Source: a virus. Taken from it: 64,000 nucleotides of DNA. The translations under genes were made by a program, and so were the position numbers. This document shows positions 16,254 to 24,472 of this stretch, piece after piece. Location of the stretch: positions 1 through 64,000 of the IMG/VR virus record IMGVR_UViG_3300028607_003036. One strand, given 5' to 3'. The notes beneath the pieces were generated by a model, which was not told where the DNA came from, did not search any database, and saw only the letters and a list, made by a program, of their open reading frames with translations. Each line of letters starts with the position of its first letter. Position 1 is the stretch's first letter.

Positions 16254-17437
16254 TATTCACCTAACATTTCCTTATAAATATTTTTTATTAAATTAAATGA
16301 TGGTGCTATATCTTTAGTAATTTCATCACTATTGAGCAGTCCTGGATCATTAGCATCAAATGTAGGAAAATATAGTCTATAAAGATTAGAATACTCTTTT
16401 CTAATTTTTTCGGATGCTATGCGTCCCGGTTCATCTTTATCCAACATTATGATAAGTGTTAATACTCCTATTTTATTTAGCTTTACTAGCTGAGTATCGC
16501 TAAGAGTGGTGCCAAATATTCCAACAACATTTTTAATACCATTTTCAACTAATCGTAAAACATCAGTTGGCCCCTCTGTTAGAACTGCACACTTTTTTTT
16601 CTTTATTTCTTCTTTGGCATACCAATAATTAAATAGATGATCTTGTTTAAGAAATCCTTTGGAGTGTATCCACTTACTACTAATGAATTTATCATAATCA
16701 TTTTGCGGGCAATTACCTTGATGATAATATTTACAATGATTGCATAGTTTAAAAATGCTGCGCCCAGTGCATCCTAACATAAATTTACCATCATCATCAT
16801 ATACTGGTATTACTATACGATTATACATTGTGGGCTTATGTTTATTTTTACAAAGCCCAATATCATATTTGTTAAGTAATTCGGCAGAAAATCCTCTATC
16901 AATATAGTACTGTGGCGGAATTGTTAACCTAGGCCTTATCATTTCTCGTGTGATTCCAGTATTCTGTAAGCGTCCGTTATTTTCAAATGACGCAACCTGA
17001 TTTATAAAGTTACGTTTTTCTAGTGCTTCTTCATCTATTTTAAAAGTGTTATGATCTATTTTTAGTTTAGATTCAATATATTTTATTGTTTCAAAAAAGG
17101 AGGCTTTAGTGCCATTTATATTGGATAGAATGCCACGTATAAGTCCTAATATACTTACTCCATATTCTTGGTGGCAAAGGTGTGTCCAACAAGCAAACGT
17201 TCCATAATATGGATCGTCTTTATCACACTTTACATTACACGCAGTTGGATTATCAGCTTCTTTATGTATAGGGCAAATTCCACGATACATTTTTCCAACT
17301 TTATGCATCTTAAAACCAAGTTCGTCCATGAATAGTTCAAAATTATCCATAGCCATATTTGACAATAGTATAAGTTTTTCTTTATCATAGTGATAATTTT
17401 TCGTCTGGTTTTTCAAATTTAAATTCTGATTGTACAT
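16253..17437 (-). CDS. DnaG-type primase
   Basis: 394 aa. N-terminal zinc-binding motif GICPIHKEADNPTACNV ... FACWTHLCHQ, then an RNA polymerase-like region (RIVIPVYDDDGKFMLGCTGR) with an inserted CNHCKYYHQGNC cluster, and a Toprim domain (CAVLTEGPTDVLRLVENG, LIIMLDKDEPG). The track start at 17437 overlaps the helicase end by 53 nt; ATG 17356 or 17350 would still keep the zinc finger. No helicase-interaction domain is obvious, so it is shorter than bacterial DnaG. Confidence 0.87.
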   Translation of the reverse strand: MYNQNLNLKNQTKNYHYDKEKLILLSNMAMDNFELFMDELGFKMHKVGKMYRGICPIHKEADNPTACNVKCDKDDPYYGTFACWTHLCHQEYGVSILGLIRGILSNINGTKASFFETIKYIESKLKIDHNTFKIDEEALEKRNFINQVASFENNGRLQNTGITREMIRPRLTIPPQYYIDRGFSAELLNKYDIGLCKNKHKPTMYNRIVIPVYDDDGKFMLGCTGRSIFKLCNHCKYYHQGNCPQNDYDKFISSKWIHSKGFLKQDHLFNYWYAKEEIKKKKCAVLTEGPTDVLRLVENGIKNVVGIFGTTLSDTQLVKLNKIGVLTLIIMLDKDEPGRIASEKIRKEYSNLYRLYFPTFDANDPGLLNSDEITKDIAPSFNLIKNIYKEMLGE

Positions 17438-18803
17438 TCAGCTCACTTTTTGCTCCAACTTCCTGAATATCACAAATGTCACCACGAAAATTCATTGATA
17501 CATAATCACCAAATGACATACCAGGACCGTGTCTCGTCATCACTTGTACCATTTTTCTGTTTCCATTATTTGGCCCATCTTCTGCTAGTTCTTCTGGTGT
17601 CTTAGGTTTAAAAATACTAAACGAAGTACAAAACCACGAAAGCCTATCTGACATACCTATAACCGAGCTAGATTCTTCATTGATTCCATCTCTATTTAGT
17701 TGTAAAAATGATAGGCATGGTAATTTATACTGGATACATAAATCATTTAATTCAGTTAGCTGAAATCCTAATACTTGATGTTCTTGTAGGGATGATGATA
17801 TTCCTTTGGCATTCATTAATTTAAAATAATCGTATATTAATAATCCATTATTCCCCATTCCAACATTACGCATAAACCATCTACGAACAATGGATAATAT
17901 GTCTTTAAAATCACGACCAGCAACACTAATATATTTATACGGTAAGGATTTTAATTCGCTGCCCGCATCTTTTATTAAGAGTTTTTTTCTAGAATCTTTT
18001 ACATATTGTCCAGTTTCTATCTCATCTTTTGAAATCCTCGATAATTTAGCTAACATTCTATTCCAGTGTTCTTCAATTTCCATTTCTGTATCTAGTAAAA
18101 GAACTGGTATATTCAAGTTTTTTGATACATAGATTGCGGTATTATCTGCAATACTACTCTTTCCAACTTTTGCTCTTGCTCCTATTAGAGTAACGCCCGT
18201 TCTTACTCCACCACCAATTGATTGGTCATATCTTGGATATCCAGTGGGTATTCCCATTGATTGGGTTGGATTTTCTTCTAAATATTTTATATAATCTTCT
18301 ATTCCATTGCCAAAAGTTACTGGTTCATTACTATTATCTGTCAAAGAATTACTAATCTCATAGATATTATTTTCTGCTATTCCTATAATATCTGATAACG
18401 ATTCATCACCCCGAATTTGTGATATTTTACTTTTAGAATCTTCTAATTTTATTAAAAGTTTTCGAGCAATTTCTAATCGTTTTATTCTTTTAGCAAAGTC
18501 TCTAACATTAGATAGTTCTACCTGTGTAGAAATTATTGCTTTGAGATGTTTTTTTTCTAAGGACTTTTCAAAGAATGATTTGAACCCAAGGGAGTTAGCA
18601 ACTGATATAATAGTTAAAATATCTATAGTTTTAGGTTGACTATCTTTATAGATATGGTTTAAACAGGTAAATAAATATTGATTAGACTCTATTGTGAAAG
18701 ATTGACTATTTAGAAGATCGCTACAATCAATGTATCCATCTAATCCGTGCTGAATTATTCCAGCTAAAACGCCCCTCTCTGAAGCAGCATCACTTAAAAG
18801 CAT
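17385..18803 (-). CDS. DnaB-type replicative helicase
   Basis: 472 aa. N-terminal domain (ERGVLAGIIQHGLDGYIDCS ... LFTCLNHIY) and RecA-like ATPase with Walker A GARAKVGKSSIADN (about 207-220), Walker B-type LLIYDYFKLMN, and downstream ELNDLCIQYKLPCLSFLQLN (motif III). Forms the replication module with the adjacent primase, polymerase and SSB. Expected to be hexameric and 5'-3'. Confidence 0.9.
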   Translation of the reverse strand: MLLSDAASERGVLAGIIQHGLDGYIDCSDLLNSQSFTIESNQYLFTCLNHIYKDSQPKTIDILTIISVANSLGFKSFFEKSLEKKHLKAIISTQVELSNVRDFAKRIKRLEIARKLLIKLEDSKSKISQIRGDESLSDIIGIAENNIYEISNSLTDNSNEPVTFGNGIEDYIKYLEENPTQSMGIPTGYPRYDQSIGGGVRTGVTLIGARAKVGKSSIADNTAIYVSKNLNIPVLLLDTEMEIEEHWNRMLAKLSRISKDEIETGQYVKDSRKKLLIKDAGSELKSLPYKYISVAGRDFKDILSIVRRWFMRNVGMGNNGLLIYDYFKLMNAKGISSSLQEHQVLGFQLTELNDLCIQYKLPCLSFLQLNRDGINEESSSVIGMSDRLSWFCTSFSIFKPKTPEELAEDGPNNGNRKMVQVMTRHGPGMSFGDYVSMNFRGDICDIQEVGAKSELNVQSEFKFEKPDEKLSL

Positions 18804-18806
18804 AAT

Positions 18807-19292
18807 TTACCCCTGTCCACAACAACTACTGCAACGATATTTTACTTTATCTCCATAATATAATGTAGATGCAATTACTTCTTTTTTAGAACACACCCCG
18901 CATGTTACTTTAACAAATCCAGCCTTTGGTCTATGATGAATATTTCCAGGGGCACCAAGATGGGGTTTTATAGAAACTCTTAGCTCTGGAGAAATACTGA
19001 AATCATCATTAAACTTATTTTGCCTTGGTTTTGCTACAAATAGCTCTTTTCTTCCATAATTTTTTTCTTTTTCTTCAACTAGTTGTTTGCCAGTTTTGAG
19101 CTCTTCTGTCGTCACATTTCCCGGTGGCGGCATTTTAACAATATTTTTTATATACGGTTCTAAATCTGGCTTAGGTTCCGGCGGTGGTGGAGGAAGAGTT
19201 GCTGTTTGCTGCTGTTTAATCAAATCTATTAAAATATCCAGTTTTTCTTCTACGTCGTTTTGCCGCTGTGTTAGTGTTTTTTTCTTAGTCAT
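18807..19292 (-). CDS. Zinc-ribbon protein with coiled coil and Pro-rich linker
   Basis: 161 aa. N-terminal short coiled coil (LTQRQNDVEEKLDILIDLIK), a PPPPPEPKP linker, and a C-terminal zinc ribbon CGVCSKKEVIASTLYYGDKV...CSSCC. Position between dnaB and recA genes suggests a replication or transcription accessory, perhaps DNA- or helicase-binding. No family recognised. 3 nt from the helicase start. Confidence 0.6.
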   Translation of the reverse strand: MTKKKTLTQRQNDVEEKLDILIDLIKQQQTATLPPPPPEPKPDLEPYIKNIVKMPPPGNVTTEELKTGKQLVEEKEKNYGRKELFVAKPRQNKFNDDFSISPELRVSIKPHLGAPGNIHHRPKAGFVKVTCGVCSKKEVIASTLYYGDKVKYRCSSCCGQG

Positions 19293-19350
19293 TTATTTCT
19301 TCTTTATATTTATATGCGACTAATATTTTTGTAAAACTTCTTCTATCCAT
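19285..19350 (-). CDS. 21-aa ORF with RR-type N-terminus
   Basis: Micro-ORF MDRRSFTKILVAYKYKEEIN(D): twin arginine then Phe and a short hydrophobic run, like the other RR proteins of the window, but ending at residue 21. Its ATG overlaps the TAG of 19343-19834 and its TAA overlaps the ATG of 18807-19292. This close fit is typical of real tiny phage genes, but the length makes it tentative. Confidence 0.35.
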   Translation of the reverse strand: MDRRSFTKILVAYKYKEEIND

Positions 19351-19834
19351 TTCTTACTCCCATAATTCCCGAATAAATCTTAGAATGAAACGATACACGT
19401 GTCGATAAAAAATCTATCGTGTTTAGTTTTGCCCTTGCCACCCCTTGTATCTGATATAGTTTTCTGGTATAGTCATTTGCTTTTATTGCCTTCATTTTCC
19501 GTTCTTGATATGAGTATCCCTGATATTGGTCTACTTGATCTGCTATAGTTATATTAATTAAACTTTCAGCCCAGTCAATCGTTGATTTTTGTGTATTTTG
19601 TTCACTTTGTAAAAACATAGCAAATCTACTCAAAATAACGGCAGCTTCTGCATTTTCATCTCTAGAAAGCTTCTTAATCTTTCCCGCTTCTATATTCAGG
19701 TAGAAATCTACTTTAGACTCTTTTTTGTAAGTTGGTAGATTGAGTGAATTCTTATAATCCTGTAACATCTTATCCACACGAGACTTATGCTCTTCAGCTA
19801 GTGAGGATTGCTCCCCATTCTTTTTGTCTATCAT
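19343..19834 (-). CDS. Helical hypothetical protein beside RecA
   Basis: 163 aa, almost entirely helical (DENAEAAVILSRFAMFLQSE, YQERKMKAIKANDYTRKLYQ). Position between a nuclease and the helicase module and next to recA would suit a recombination mediator (UvsY-like), but I see no defining motif, so that is only a guess. Overlaps the upstream nuclease by 41 nt. Confidence 0.55.
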   Translation of the reverse strand: MIDKKNGEQSSLAEEHKSRVDKMLQDYKNSLNLPTYKKESKVDFYLNIEAGKIKKLSRDENAEAAVILSRFAMFLQSEQNTQKSTIDWAESLINITIADQVDQYQGYSYQERKMKAIKANDYTRKLYQIQGVARAKLNTIDFLSTRVSFHSKIYSGIMGVRNG

Positions 19835-20195
19835 AGGGAAATACCACTAAACGAATTTTGTTTAAATTGCACCACTGCTCCTTCTTCAGATCTCGATTCT
19901 GTGATTTATAATATGCTAGTTTGTCATTAAAGAAATGAGGGTTGAACTTATAGTGTTGTTCACCATGGACCTCGATTGCTAAATTTTTATTACAAATATA
20001 AAAATCTATATATAAGCTTTCACCGGGAATTGGAACTTCTTCGGCAATTAGATACATAGAAAATTGTAACTTCAACAGTGCTCTAGCTTTAAGGTGAAGT
20101 TGTGATCTAGGTCTTTCATCATTGGATTTTGGTAGATATTTTGATAGATTTAAAAAATGTTGTTTACCGCTAAGATCTTTTACAAACATTATCAT
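19794..20195 (-). CDS. Small PD-(D/E)XK nuclease, Vsr/DUF559-like
   Basis: 133 aa. The core is LYIDFYICNKNLAIEVHGEQ followed by HY: D, then E-V-H-G-E-Q-H-Y, then a helix with Lys (DLKKEQWCN) and a final strand IRLVVFPYD. This layout matches the compact Vsr/DUF559 restriction-fold nucleases. Probably nicks or trims DNA during recombination; a homing-type nuclease is also possible. Start at the first of two close ATGs, coupled to the small gene upstream by an ATGA overlap. Confidence 0.65.
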   Translation of the reverse strand: MIMFVKDLSGKQHFLNLSKYLPKSNDERPRSQLHLKARALLKLQFSMYLIAEEVPIPGESLYIDFYICNKNLAIEVHGEQHYKFNPHFFNDKLAYYKSQNRDLKKEQWCNLNKIRLVVFPYDRQKEWGAILTS

Positions 20196-20287
20196 TCTAT
20201 ATTTTTTGATTTTATCCAGAATAAAAATTTTTGTTTATTATATTTATCTTTTTTACTAAGATTCTCTAATTTACATGGAACTTTCAC
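20192..20287 (-). CDS. 31-aa basic peptide gene with GTG start
   Basis: GTG at 20287 overlaps the recA TGA stop and lies 8 nt after a perfect AAGGAG inside the recA 3' end. The frame runs 31 codons (MKVPCKLENLSKKDKYNK...) and its TGA overlaps the ATG of 19794-20195. Such complete coupling on both sides argues for translation. Lys-rich, no family. Confidence 0.55.
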   Translation of the reverse strand: MKVPCKLENLSKKDKYNKQKFLFWIKSKNIE

Positions 20288-21327
20288 ATCAATATCTCCT
20301 TAATTTTAGTTTCTAAAAGCATATAAGCCTCTGAATTTTTTAGTAGGAACTGATACATCTTCTCTTTTCCCTGTATTATAAATTCTTTCTTATCTTCAGA
20401 TAATTTATCTAAAAATGGAGAAGTGATCCATGCACCCTTTTGTACTAAGATTCCACAATCAAGACCAATATTCATAACTTCATACATCTTATCTAATCCA
20501 ATGCCATATCTTATAAATCCCGTAATTTCATTTCCTGGGCCACAAAGCGGGGAGCACTCACAAATCCAAGTAAGTTCTTGACCAACTGGTTTATCACTAT
20601 TTTTAACAAAGGAGAATTTCTTAATCTTAAGTTTAGTATCAGTAATATACCGAATCGCATTTCCAGATTTTTCTACCATGCTAGCACCATATCCGGAAGG
20701 ATTCGCTTGTAATTGTAAGATACAGATAAATATAACATCTTGGACCGGCAATAAATTAGAAATCTTACGACAGAATTTTGCTAATAACTTAGGACCATCC
20801 GCCCGTTGCATTTCATCCATTCCAGCGGTTAGTTCCGCATTGGTACAAATAGCACCGGCACTATCTAAGATGATTACGCATCCAGGATGACTCTTAATTA
20901 GATGTTCAGCAATAGCTAGATATTTTTCGCCCGTTAGAAGATTTCCTTTTTGAGACTCAATAATTGTAAATCTCTTTGGATCTAATCCTTTAATTCCAAG
21001 GAGGTCTCTACTACGGAGCCTAGCCTCTACATTTAAATAATAAACCCATCTATTACCATATTCGGATTTTTGACAGTTGGATGCTATAGATAAAGAGGTC
21101 AAGCTTTTTCCAGCTTTTGGGGGACCAGATAATGTGATGAAAGACCCACTAATAATACCCCCTGTAATTAGGTCAAGTGCGGGTGAAATTGGAATGACTT
21201 CCTGTTTCTTACTTACTAAGTCAAATCCTGTTGTGAGTTTAACTCCATAATCTTTTGATATTTCTTTTTTAATTTTTTCCAGTGGATCAATAATAGGTTC
21301 AGGCTCTACCGTTTTAGTTTGACTCAT
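20284..21327 (-). CDS. recA: RecA/UvsX-type recombinase
   Basis: 347 aa. Walker A GPPKAGKSLTSLS (about residues 67-79), YLNVEARLRSRDL (strand 2 region with the conserved E), Walker B VIILDSAGAIC, L1/L2 region with ICILQLQANPSGYGASMVEK (ends in the Q-rich L2-type loop). The N-terminal extension is short and the C-terminal lobe differs from bacterial RecA. Strand exchange in recombination-dependent replication and repair is the expected role. Confidence 0.9.
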   Translation of the reverse strand: MSQTKTVEPEPIIDPLEKIKKEISKDYGVKLTTGFDLVSKKQEVIPISPALDLITGGIISGSFITLSGPPKAGKSLTSLSIASNCQKSEYGNRWVYYLNVEARLRSRDLLGIKGLDPKRFTIIESQKGNLLTGEKYLAIAEHLIKSHPGCVIILDSAGAICTNAELTAGMDEMQRADGPKLLAKFCRKISNLLPVQDVIFICILQLQANPSGYGASMVEKSGNAIRYITDTKLKIKKFSFVKNSDKPVGQELTWICECSPLCGPGNEITGFIRYGIGLDKMYEVMNIGLDCGILVQKGAWITSPFLDKLSEDKKEFIIQGKEKMYQFLLKNSEAYMLLETKIKEILM

Positions 21328-21752
21328 AATTCATCCTTAATACTATGCTTAGCAAATCTTTTACGGGGCTTCGTATCTTTAGATACAGGCTTTTTATTCC
21401 AAGTTTTTGACAGAGATTTCAGTGTTTCATCATATTTCTTCTGCTCAATTTTAATAAGTGGTTCTAATATAAAATTAGCCCCTAATGAATACACGTTTCT
21501 CGTTTCACGTTTATTGAGAGATTTAACAATGGGGGCAATATCGTATTTTTTTAGTAGCCTATTAGCATGTAAGATTTGAAGCTTAAACGTCTTCTTCCAT
21601 TCCGGAAGATTCCAGAATTTATTAGGCAAGGCTTTTTTATCTTTTTTCGCTACTTTTTCACAAACAAGTTCTACTAAATATGCGGCAGGAGTTATCCAAC
21701 CTCCACCATGACGAGATTCAAAACAGCACTTATCCGTTCTTTTTGTAGCCAT
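21324..21752 (-). CDS. Hypothetical protein upstream of recA
   Basis: 142 aa, basic. Starts MATKRTDKCCFESRHGGGWI, with a helical middle (KKTFKLQILHANRLLKKYDI) and Lys/Arg-rich C-terminus. Overlaps recA by 4 nt. The strongly basic character and position suggest nucleic-acid binding, but no domain is recognised. Confidence 0.6.
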   Translation of the reverse strand: MATKRTDKCCFESRHGGGWITPAAYLVELVCEKVAKKDKKALPNKFWNLPEWKKTFKLQILHANRLLKKYDIAPIVKSLNKRETRNVYSLGANFILEPLIKIEQKKYDETLKSLSKTWNKKPVSKDTKPRKRFAKHSIKDEL

Positions 21753-21802
21753 AATTTTTAAAATATTCTCCTATGTCAAATAAATCTTTAGAAGTTAATG
21801 AC

Positions 21803-21832
21803 TCATTCTAGGAAATTTCTTCTATCATTCAT
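21803..21832 (-). other. 9-codon RR micro-ORF
   Basis: ATG at 21832 overlaps the stop of 21825-22214 and reads MNDRRNFLE then TGA. It repeats the M-x-R-R-x-F-L pattern of other window ORFs but is only nine codons, so it is either a truncated remnant or coincidence. A TTGACA lies just downstream, without a matching -10. Confidence 0.2.
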
Positions 21833-22214
21833 GATAATTCCTTATTAAAAGTTTCTCGTACCTAGAAACGGGACGCACTTCTTTTCTTTCGGGAATATGT
21901 GTTAATCCCGGTAATCTCCACCAATTTACATGAACAAGGTTGCCACGTAATTTGCCTACCACATAATAATTATGAGGAGTTTCCCCAGGATGGGCGGATA
22001 AACCCTTAGAAAATGTATATCCATCAGCGGAACCGCTGATTTTTATGGTATTGTTATTATAATTGAAAGATAGTTTTACAATTGACAGGTTGTTACTTTC
22101 AACGTAGTTTTTGAGGTCTAACCATATATGACCATTATTAAGGTTAAGATGATTCCAAAGTTGATCGTCTTCATGAAATACTGAGTTATCTGAAAGTTTT
22201 ACTGTCCAACACAA
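21825..22214 (-). CDS. Hypothetical protein, TTG start
   Basis: 129 aa starting at TTG (22214), 6 nt after AGGGG; there is no in-frame ATG in the first half. Beta-rich sequence (NNTIKISGSADGYTF, YYVVGKLRGNLVHVNWW) with two Trp-rich patches. No family recognised. Separated from the next gene by 57 bp. Confidence 0.55.
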   Translation of the reverse strand: MCWTVKLSDNSVFHEDDQLWNHLNLNNGHIWLDLKNYVESNNLSIVKLSFNYNNNTIKISGSADGYTFSKGLSAHPGETPHNYYVVGKLRGNLVHVNWWRLPGLTHIPERKEVRPVSRYEKLLIRNYHE

Positions 22215-22271
22215 GATAATCCCCTAATTAAATATCATCATTTATAATATTCATCACACATAATTCCTTGA

Positions 22272-22619
22272 TTATTTTATTTTATGAATATTATTTTTAT
22301 ATTTAGTTTCTAGGGATGTTTGTTCTTTTCTTCTAAGATCACTATATTCTGATGCCCCTTCTGTTAAAATCGTTACACCTTCAATATGTTCTTTATTTTC
22401 AAGACTCATCATCTTTTCCATACGACTTTTCTCCGTAGCATTCTTAACCTTGGTGATTTCATCCTTTCTCTTATCACTCAATGTTTCTAAATACTTGTTT
22501 ATTTGTGGAACGGTCCTATGTATATCATCTGCTATAACTTCAATAGATAATATTTTAATTTGACTATCAATATAGAATTTTTCGGATTTTGAGAGTGGAC
22601 CTCTTCGTCTTTCAGCCAT
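22272..22619 (-). CDS. Small HTH-like protein sharing a C-terminal tail
   Basis: 115 aa. N-terminal GPLSKSEKFYIDSQIKILSI then EVIADDIHRTVPQINKYLE reads as a helix-turn-helix (A-D-D-I-x-R-T-V-x-x-I). The C-terminus LETKYKNNIHKIK is nearly the same as that of the adjacent, otherwise unrelated gene 22631-23095. SD AGGAGA is well placed. Possibly a small transcription or replication regulator. Confidence 0.6.
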   Translation of the reverse strand: MAERRRGPLSKSEKFYIDSQIKILSIEVIADDIHRTVPQINKYLETLSDKRKDEITKVKNATEKSRMEKMMSLENKEHIEGVTILTEGASEYSDLRRKEQTSLETKYKNNIHKIK

Positions 22620-22630
22620 TGATATTTCTC

Positions 22631-23095
22631 CTATTTAATTTTGTGGATGTCACTATTATATTTTGTATCTAATGATAATTCTGCTTTTGTAGGATTTACA
22701 TTCTCATAGGCATTAATATTTTTCCTTTGTTCTACAGCACGTAGAAATCTAGGATTTTTAGTTTTAAGAAACTTAATATAGATATCAAAAGTAGGCCGAG
22801 AAACTTCTCTAAATTTCCAGTATTTATCTCCCATTCGCCTATTTTTACTTGCCATACCCGTTTCTTTATTTGTTGGATCAAATACTTCACCACGCTTTCC
22901 AACCATGATATGAAAGAAATATTTATCGTTTAAAATAGATAGGACAGCATGAATATCTTTAGGAGGATCTAATATTTCACCCATAGGAAGAAACTCTGTC
23001 ATCACAGAAGTTCCACAACTATTAAAATAAGTTCTAGAAATTGATTCTTCTTCGATCTCGGTTAGTCTTCCGGTTTTTGGATTAATAAAACTCAT
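22631..23095 (-). CDS. Hypothetical protein sharing a C-terminal tail with its neighbour
   Basis: 154 aa, alpha/beta body (DIHAVLSILNDKYFFHIMVG, RGEVFDPTNKETGM) without a recognised domain. The last residues LDTKYNSDIHKIK repeat the tail of the HTH-like neighbour, which suggests a common docking peptide. Start overlaps the zinc-ribbon gene stop by one base. Confidence 0.6.
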   Translation of the reverse strand: MSFINPKTGRLTEIEEESISRTYFNSCGTSVMTEFLPMGEILDPPKDIHAVLSILNDKYFFHIMVGKRGEVFDPTNKETGMASKNRRMGDKYWKFREVSRPTFDIYIKFLKTKNPRFLRAVEQRKNINAYENVNPTKAELSLDTKYNSDIHKIK

Positions 23096-23490
23096 TATAT
23101 TCTTCCCGTCTTAATATAATTTTCTTTTTCTTTTTTCGTAGCTCGTTGTAGCTTCTTTTTTGGTTTGTCGTCTCTATACCATGGACGCTTAGTACTTAGT
23201 TCAACTCTTTCCATTCCAGAAGGTAGTTCCGATGGATGTTTATATGATTTATCATTTTGAGCCCTCTTTTTATCTTCAAGCTCATATGTTCCCATCTTAT
23301 CAGTATTTCTTGCTGCATGTAGTCCCAGCGTTTTAGCATCGTTATAGACATAAACATGTGGTGCAAATATTACCCTATGAAGCTTGGGCAACTTACATTC
23401 TGGACATTTACGCTTAGCTCTAGCGTGATAATCTTGTTTTAGCTCAAAATTGTATTTACAGTTATCACATTGATATTCATATATGGGAAT
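23095..23490 (-). CDS. FmdB-type zinc-ribbon protein with AUU start
   Basis: 131 aa. Upstream of the obvious frame (TTG 23391) the frame stays open and encodes a perfect FmdB ribbon start, (M)PIYEYQCDNCKYNFELK ... KCPECKLPK, with two C-x2-C pairs. The codon at the family's universal Met position is ATT (23490-23488), and GGAAGGA lies 7 nt before it. No ATG, GTG or TTG exists between the upstream stop and the ribbon. The rest is basic and helical. FmdB ribbons are regulatory or zinc-binding modules of unknown target. Confidence 0.7.
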   Translation of the reverse strand: MPIYEYQCDNCKYNFELKQDYHARAKRKCPECKLPKLHRVIFAPHVYVYNDAKTLGLHAARNTDKMGTYELEDKKRAQNDKSYKHPSELPSGMERVELSTKRPWYRDDKPKKKLQRATKKEKENYIKTGRI

Positions 23491-23552
23491 TTTATTTATC
23501 CTTCCACACTTTATTATTACTAATCATTTACTGATTCTTCTTTCATAATACT

Positions 23553-24077
23553 TTATACCCCGGAAAATAACCTACGTCCCGTTTTTGAGACTAACGTCCA
23601 ATTTTCCTGTTTATGTTTTGTAGCAAATCTCATATTTTTAACTGGAACTCCAAAAAACGTTTCATTCTTTGTGTATATGGTATTTTTCTTGTAAGTATCA
23701 TATTCAATAAGTTGTTTCCGTAAGATAAATGCTGCTGTATCGTAGGTTGCATTAAACATTAATACAAATTCAGCTTTACTATCTATATACTTAATAGCTG
23801 GGAAATCTATAGTTTTCCATTGGGGCTGCCAAGATCCAGATTTCTTCCAGCCCCGCTTACATTCTACCTCTATTGCAAGAAGTCCGGGACCACCAAGAGG
23901 ATTTTTTAGTTGAAGAGGGTCTAGTATCATTACTTCAATGTCAAAGTTTTTAAAATTTTCTTTTTTAGGTAGATGAGCATCTGCAACGCAAAGCGTTGTT
24001 ATAAAGTCTATAGCGGCAAGTTTGCCTTTTTCATCGTATTTATTGTATAATTTTTGACTAAACGCTTTTCGTTTCAT
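23553..24077 (-). CDS. Predicted PD-(D/E)XK-type nuclease
   Basis: 174 aa. FDIEVMILDP followed about 20 residues later by LLAIEVECKRGW gives a D...E-x-E-C-K restriction-fold active site; a strand/helix continuation (SKAEFVLMFNATYDTAAFIL) fits. Not assigned to a family. A role in DNA end processing or host DNA attack is possible. Coupled by 4 nt to the upstream gene. Confidence 0.5.
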   Translation of the reverse strand: MKRKAFSQKLYNKYDEKGKLAAIDFITTLCVADAHLPKKENFKNFDIEVMILDPLQLKNPLGGPGLLAIEVECKRGWKKSGSWQPQWKTIDFPAIKYIDSKAEFVLMFNATYDTAAFILRKQLIEYDTYKKNTIYTKNETFFGVPVKNMRFATKHKQENWTLVSKTGRRLFSGV

Positions 24078-24412
24078 ACTTCTTTATGCTCTATTGAAAG
24101 TGGAGAGAAGAACGTTGTTACAAAATCTATACACTTAAATGGTGTAAATGATTTGCACGTATAAATATCTATTGTAATAAATTTTTGTTTTTCGTAAGTA
24201 TAAAACATCACACCCGAAGTTACCCAGTTACCCCATCCACACCATCCCCAATCTAAGTGGTGTTCAATAATAGGATCTCTGATAAGAATCATATCTAGTT
24301 CAACAGATAAATCTTTTAGAAATTCATATATTTCAGTAGGTCCAGGATTATGATCTAGATTCGCTTCGATTATTAATCTTTGACGAAAAATATCTGGTTG
24401 TAAGTCTTTCAT
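24074..24412 (-). CDS. AdoMet decarboxylase (SpeD/SpeH)-like protein lacking the pyruvoyl serine
   Basis: 112 aa from the ATG at 24412 (GTG 24421 is possible). The end of the fold matches small bacterial SpeH: W-V-T-S-G-V-M-F-Y, then FITIDIYTCKSFTPFKCIDF, where DIyTCg..p..a is conserved and the Cys corresponds to the active-site cysteine. Where the family has the self-cleaving ESH before hisiHTwPE, this protein has TYEKQKF, so no pyruvoyl group can form. Likely a pseudoenzyme or a changed activity. Confidence 0.5.
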   Translation of the reverse strand: MKDLQPDIFRQRLIIEANLDHNPGPTEIYEFLKDLSVELDMILIRDPIIEHHLDWGWCGWGNWVTSGVMFYTYEKQKFITIDIYTCKSFTPFKCIDFVTTFFSPLSIEHKEV

Positions 24413-24468
24413 TTTATGCACTTGTGTTCATAATAATTGACTGAGGAACATGGACTAGTGGATAACAT
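24409..24468 (-). CDS. 19-aa ORF coupled to SpeH-like gene
   Basis: ATG at 24468 opens a 19-codon frame (MLSTSPCSSVNYYEHKCIK) whose TGA overlaps the ATG at 24412. There is no clear Shine-Dalgarno, so it could be a leader peptide or chance. Confidence 0.22.
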   Translation of the reverse strand: MLSTSPCSSVNYYEHKCIK

Positions 24469-24472
24469 CTAC

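Noticed and set aside
21753-21802. TTGACA upstream of 21324-21752 as a promoter
   Set aside because: No TATAAT-like hexamer at 15-18 nt.
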